From assembly GCF_004211955.1 (NCBI RefSeq), contig NZ_RHJI01000010.1, positions 310,001 through 374,000 of the forward strand: 64,000 bases of DNA. Direction: 5' to 3'. This stretch comes from Escherichia sp. E1V33. GTDB lineage: Bacteria > Pseudomonadota > Gammaproteobacteria > Enterobacterales > Enterobacteriaceae. This document shows, in pieces, positions 62,491 through 64,000 of this stretch (positions are counted from its first letter, which is position 1; each line of letters begins with the position of its first letter). The position numbers and the translations under genes were made by a program. Under the pieces are notes generated by a model. The model searched no databases. It was given only the letters and a program-made list of their open reading frames with translations, and was not told the origin of the DNA.

Positions 62491-63906
62491 ATGACAGAAC
62501 TTCCCGACAGCACCCGCTGGCAATTGTGGATTGTGGCTTTCGGCTTCTTTATGCAGTCGCTGGACACTACCATCGTTAACACCGCCCTTCCCTCAATGGC
62601 GCAAAGCCTGGGGGAAAGCCCGCTGCATATGCACATGGTCATCGTCTCTTATGTGCTGACCGTGGCGGTGATGCTGCCCGCCAGCGGCTGGCTGGCGGAC
62701 AAAGTCGGCGTGCGCAATATTTTCTTTACTGCCATAGTGCTGTTTACCCTCGGTTCACTGTTCTGCGCGCTTTCCGGCACGCTGAACGAACTGTTGCTGG
62801 CACGCGCGTTACAGGGCGTGGGCGGCGCGATGATGGTGCCGGTCGGAAGGCTTACGGTGATGAAAATCGTACCGCGCGAGCAATATATGGCGGCGATGAC
62901 CTTTGTCACGTTACCTGGTCAGGTCGGCCCACTGCTTGGTCCGGCGCTCGGCGGCCTGCTGGTGGAGTACGCCTCCTGGCACTGGATCTTTTTGATCAAC
63001 ATTCCGGTAGGGATTATCGGTGCTATCGCCACGCTGATGTTAATGCCGAACTACACCATGCAAACGCGGCGCTTCGATCTCTCCGGATTTTTATTGCTGG
63101 CGGTTGGCATGGCGGTCTTAACCCTGGCGCTGGACGGCAGTAAAGGTACAGGTTTATCGCCGCTAACCATCGCCGTGCTGGTAGCTGTGGGCGTGGTAGC
63201 CATTGCGCTTTATCTACTGCATGCCAGAAACAATCACCGCGCCCTGTTCAGCCTGAAACTGTTTCGCACCCGCACCTTTTCGCTGGGCCTGGCGGGGAGT
63301 TTCGCCGGACGTGTCGGCAGCGGCATGTTGCCCTTTATGACGCCGGTTTTCTTACAGATTGGCCTCGGTTTCTCGCCGTTTCATGCCGGATTGATGATGA
63401 TCCCGATGGTGCTCGGCAGCATGGGGATGAAGCGAATTGTAGTGCAGGTGGTTAACCGTTTTGGTTACCGTCGGGTGCTGGTGGCAACCACGCTTGGCCT
63501 CTCGCTGGTCACCCTGCTATTTATGACCACCGCGCTGCTGGGCTGGTACTACGTTTTGCCGTTCGTCCTGTTTTTACAAGGGATGGTCAACTCGACGCGT
63601 TTCTCCTCCATGAACACCCTGATGCTGAAAGATCTGCCGGATAATCTGGCGAGCAGCGGCAACAGCCTGCTGTCGATGATTATGCAATTGTCGATGAGTA
63701 TCGGCGTCACTATCGCCGGGCTGTTGCTGGGGCTTTTTGGTTCGCAGCATGTCAGCGTCGACAGCGGCACCACACAAACCGTCTTTATGTACACCTGGCT
63801 TTGCATGGCGTTTATCATCGCCCTTCCGGCGTTCATCTTTGCCAGAGTTCCGAACGATACGCATCAAAACGTGGCTATTTCGCGGCGCAAAAGGAGCACT
63901 CAATGA
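62491..63906 (+). CDS. mdtD: MFS transporter MdtD
   Basis: A 471-residue major-facilitator transporter of the DHA2 (14-segment) type. Visible motifs are [17 protein letters not shown] near residues 18-34, [14 protein letters not shown] near residues 66-79 (motif A), and the [20 protein letters not shown] segment near residue 150. It lies in the mdtABC-baeSR operon but is dispensable for the MdtABC pump; citrate/iron-related export has been proposed. Its stop overlaps the baeS ATG (ATGA). Confidence 0.96.
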   Translation: MTELPDSTRWQLWIVAFGFFMQSLDTTIVNTALPSMAQSLGESPLHMHMVIVSYVLTVAVMLPASGWLADKVGVRNIFFTAIVLFTLGSLFCALSGTLNELLLARALQGVGGAMMVPVGRLTVMKIVPREQYMAAMTFVTLPGQVGPLLGPALGGLLVEYASWHWIFLINIPVGIIGAIATLMLMPNYTMQTRRFDLSGFLLLAVGMAVLTLALDGSKGTGLSPLTIAVLVAVGVVAIALYLLHARNNHRALFSLKLFRTRTFSLGLAGSFAGRVGSGMLPFMTPVFLQIGLGFSPFHAGLMMIPMVLGSMGMKRIVVQVVNRFGYRRVLVATTLGLSLVTLLFMTTALLGWYYVLPFVLFLQGMVNSTRFSSMNTLMLKDLPDNLASSGNSLLSMIMQLSMSIGVTIAGLLLGLFGSQHVSVDSGTTQTVFMYTWLCMAFIIALPAFIFARVPNDTHQNVAISRRKRSTQ

Positions 63907-64000
63907 AGTTCTGGCGGCCCGGTATTACCGGCAAACTGTTTCTGGCGATTTTCGCCACCTGCATCGTCTTGCTGATCAGTATGCACTGGGCTGTGCGTAT
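63903..64000 (+). CDS. baeS: Sensor histidine kinase BaeS (5' end only)
   Basis: Only the first 32 or so codons are present; the gene runs past the window end. The product begins [20 protein letters not shown] and continues into the first membrane segment (IVLLISMHW). This matches the start of BaeS, the envelope-stress sensor of the BaeSR system that activates this operon. The ATG overlaps the mdtD stop. Confidence 0.93.
   Translation, partial: MKFWRPGITGKLFLAIFATCIVLLISMHWAVR

Overview
The window is Escherichia coli chromosomal DNA, from the his-proximal ugd/gnd region through the O-antigen locus, the colanic acid locus and on to the mdtABCD-baeS efflux operon. Nearly every gene outside the O-antigen block matches in order, strand and length the arrangement I know from E. 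coli K-12. The O-antigen block (rmlB, rmlD, rmlA, rmlC, wzx, wzy, wbuA, fnlA, fnlB, fnlC, wbuB, wbuC) has the gene content and order of serogroup O26. It predicts a repeat unit of L-rhamnose, L-FucNAc and GlcNAc. Pathotype cannot be judged from this window.

Layout. 1-2946 (minus strand): ugd and gnd, with a strong terminator between them. 3058-14573 (minus): the 12-gene O26 cluster, AT-rich in wzx/wzy/wbuA and preceded by a JUMPStart/ops element at 14648-14686. 14946-15839: galF. 16014-38821 (minus): the complete colanic acid cluster wza-wzb-wzc-wcaABCDEF-gmd-fcl-gmm-wcaI-cpsB-cpsG-wcaJ-wzxC-wcaKLM, with its own JUMPStart and an RcsAB-like box upstream of wza. 39481-50793: yegH (+), asmA, dcd and udk (minus), dgcE (+), alkA (minus), yegD (+). 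50806-54161 (minus): a vWA / PP2C phosphatase / protein kinase operon (yegL, pphC, yegI). 54162-55042: the tandem sibA/ibsA and sibB/ibsB toxin-antitoxin units and a BaeR-type box. 55043-64000 (+): mdtA, mdtB, mdtC, mdtD and the truncated start of baeS.

How the parts work together. The rml genes make dTDP-L-rhamnose and the fnl genes make UDP-L-FucNAc. WbuA and WbuB add these sugars to lipid-linked GlcNAc made by WecA (not in the window), and Wzx and Wzy flip and polymerise the units. The colanic genes make GDP-L-fucose (cpsG, cpsB, gmd, fcl). WcaJ starts the repeat, the Wca transferases extend and decorate it, and WzxC, WcaD, Wza, Wzb and Wzc move, polymerise and export it. The mdt operon encodes a periplasmic adaptor, two RND pump subunits and an MFS transporter, followed by the BaeS sensor.

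Most notable points. The yegI kinase gene carries a one-base frameshift near 51205 that separates the kinase from its helix-hairpin-helix tail. yegJ, which I recall between yegI and pphC in K-12, is absent, leaving an ATGA overlap. A 49-codon open frame at 39131-39280 with a Shine-Dalgarno sequence overlaps the RcsAB-like box. A hairpin-rich stretch of about 350 bases at 41111-41463 is not explained by any gene. I saw no tRNA, rRNA, insertion sequence, CRISPR array or prophage gene.
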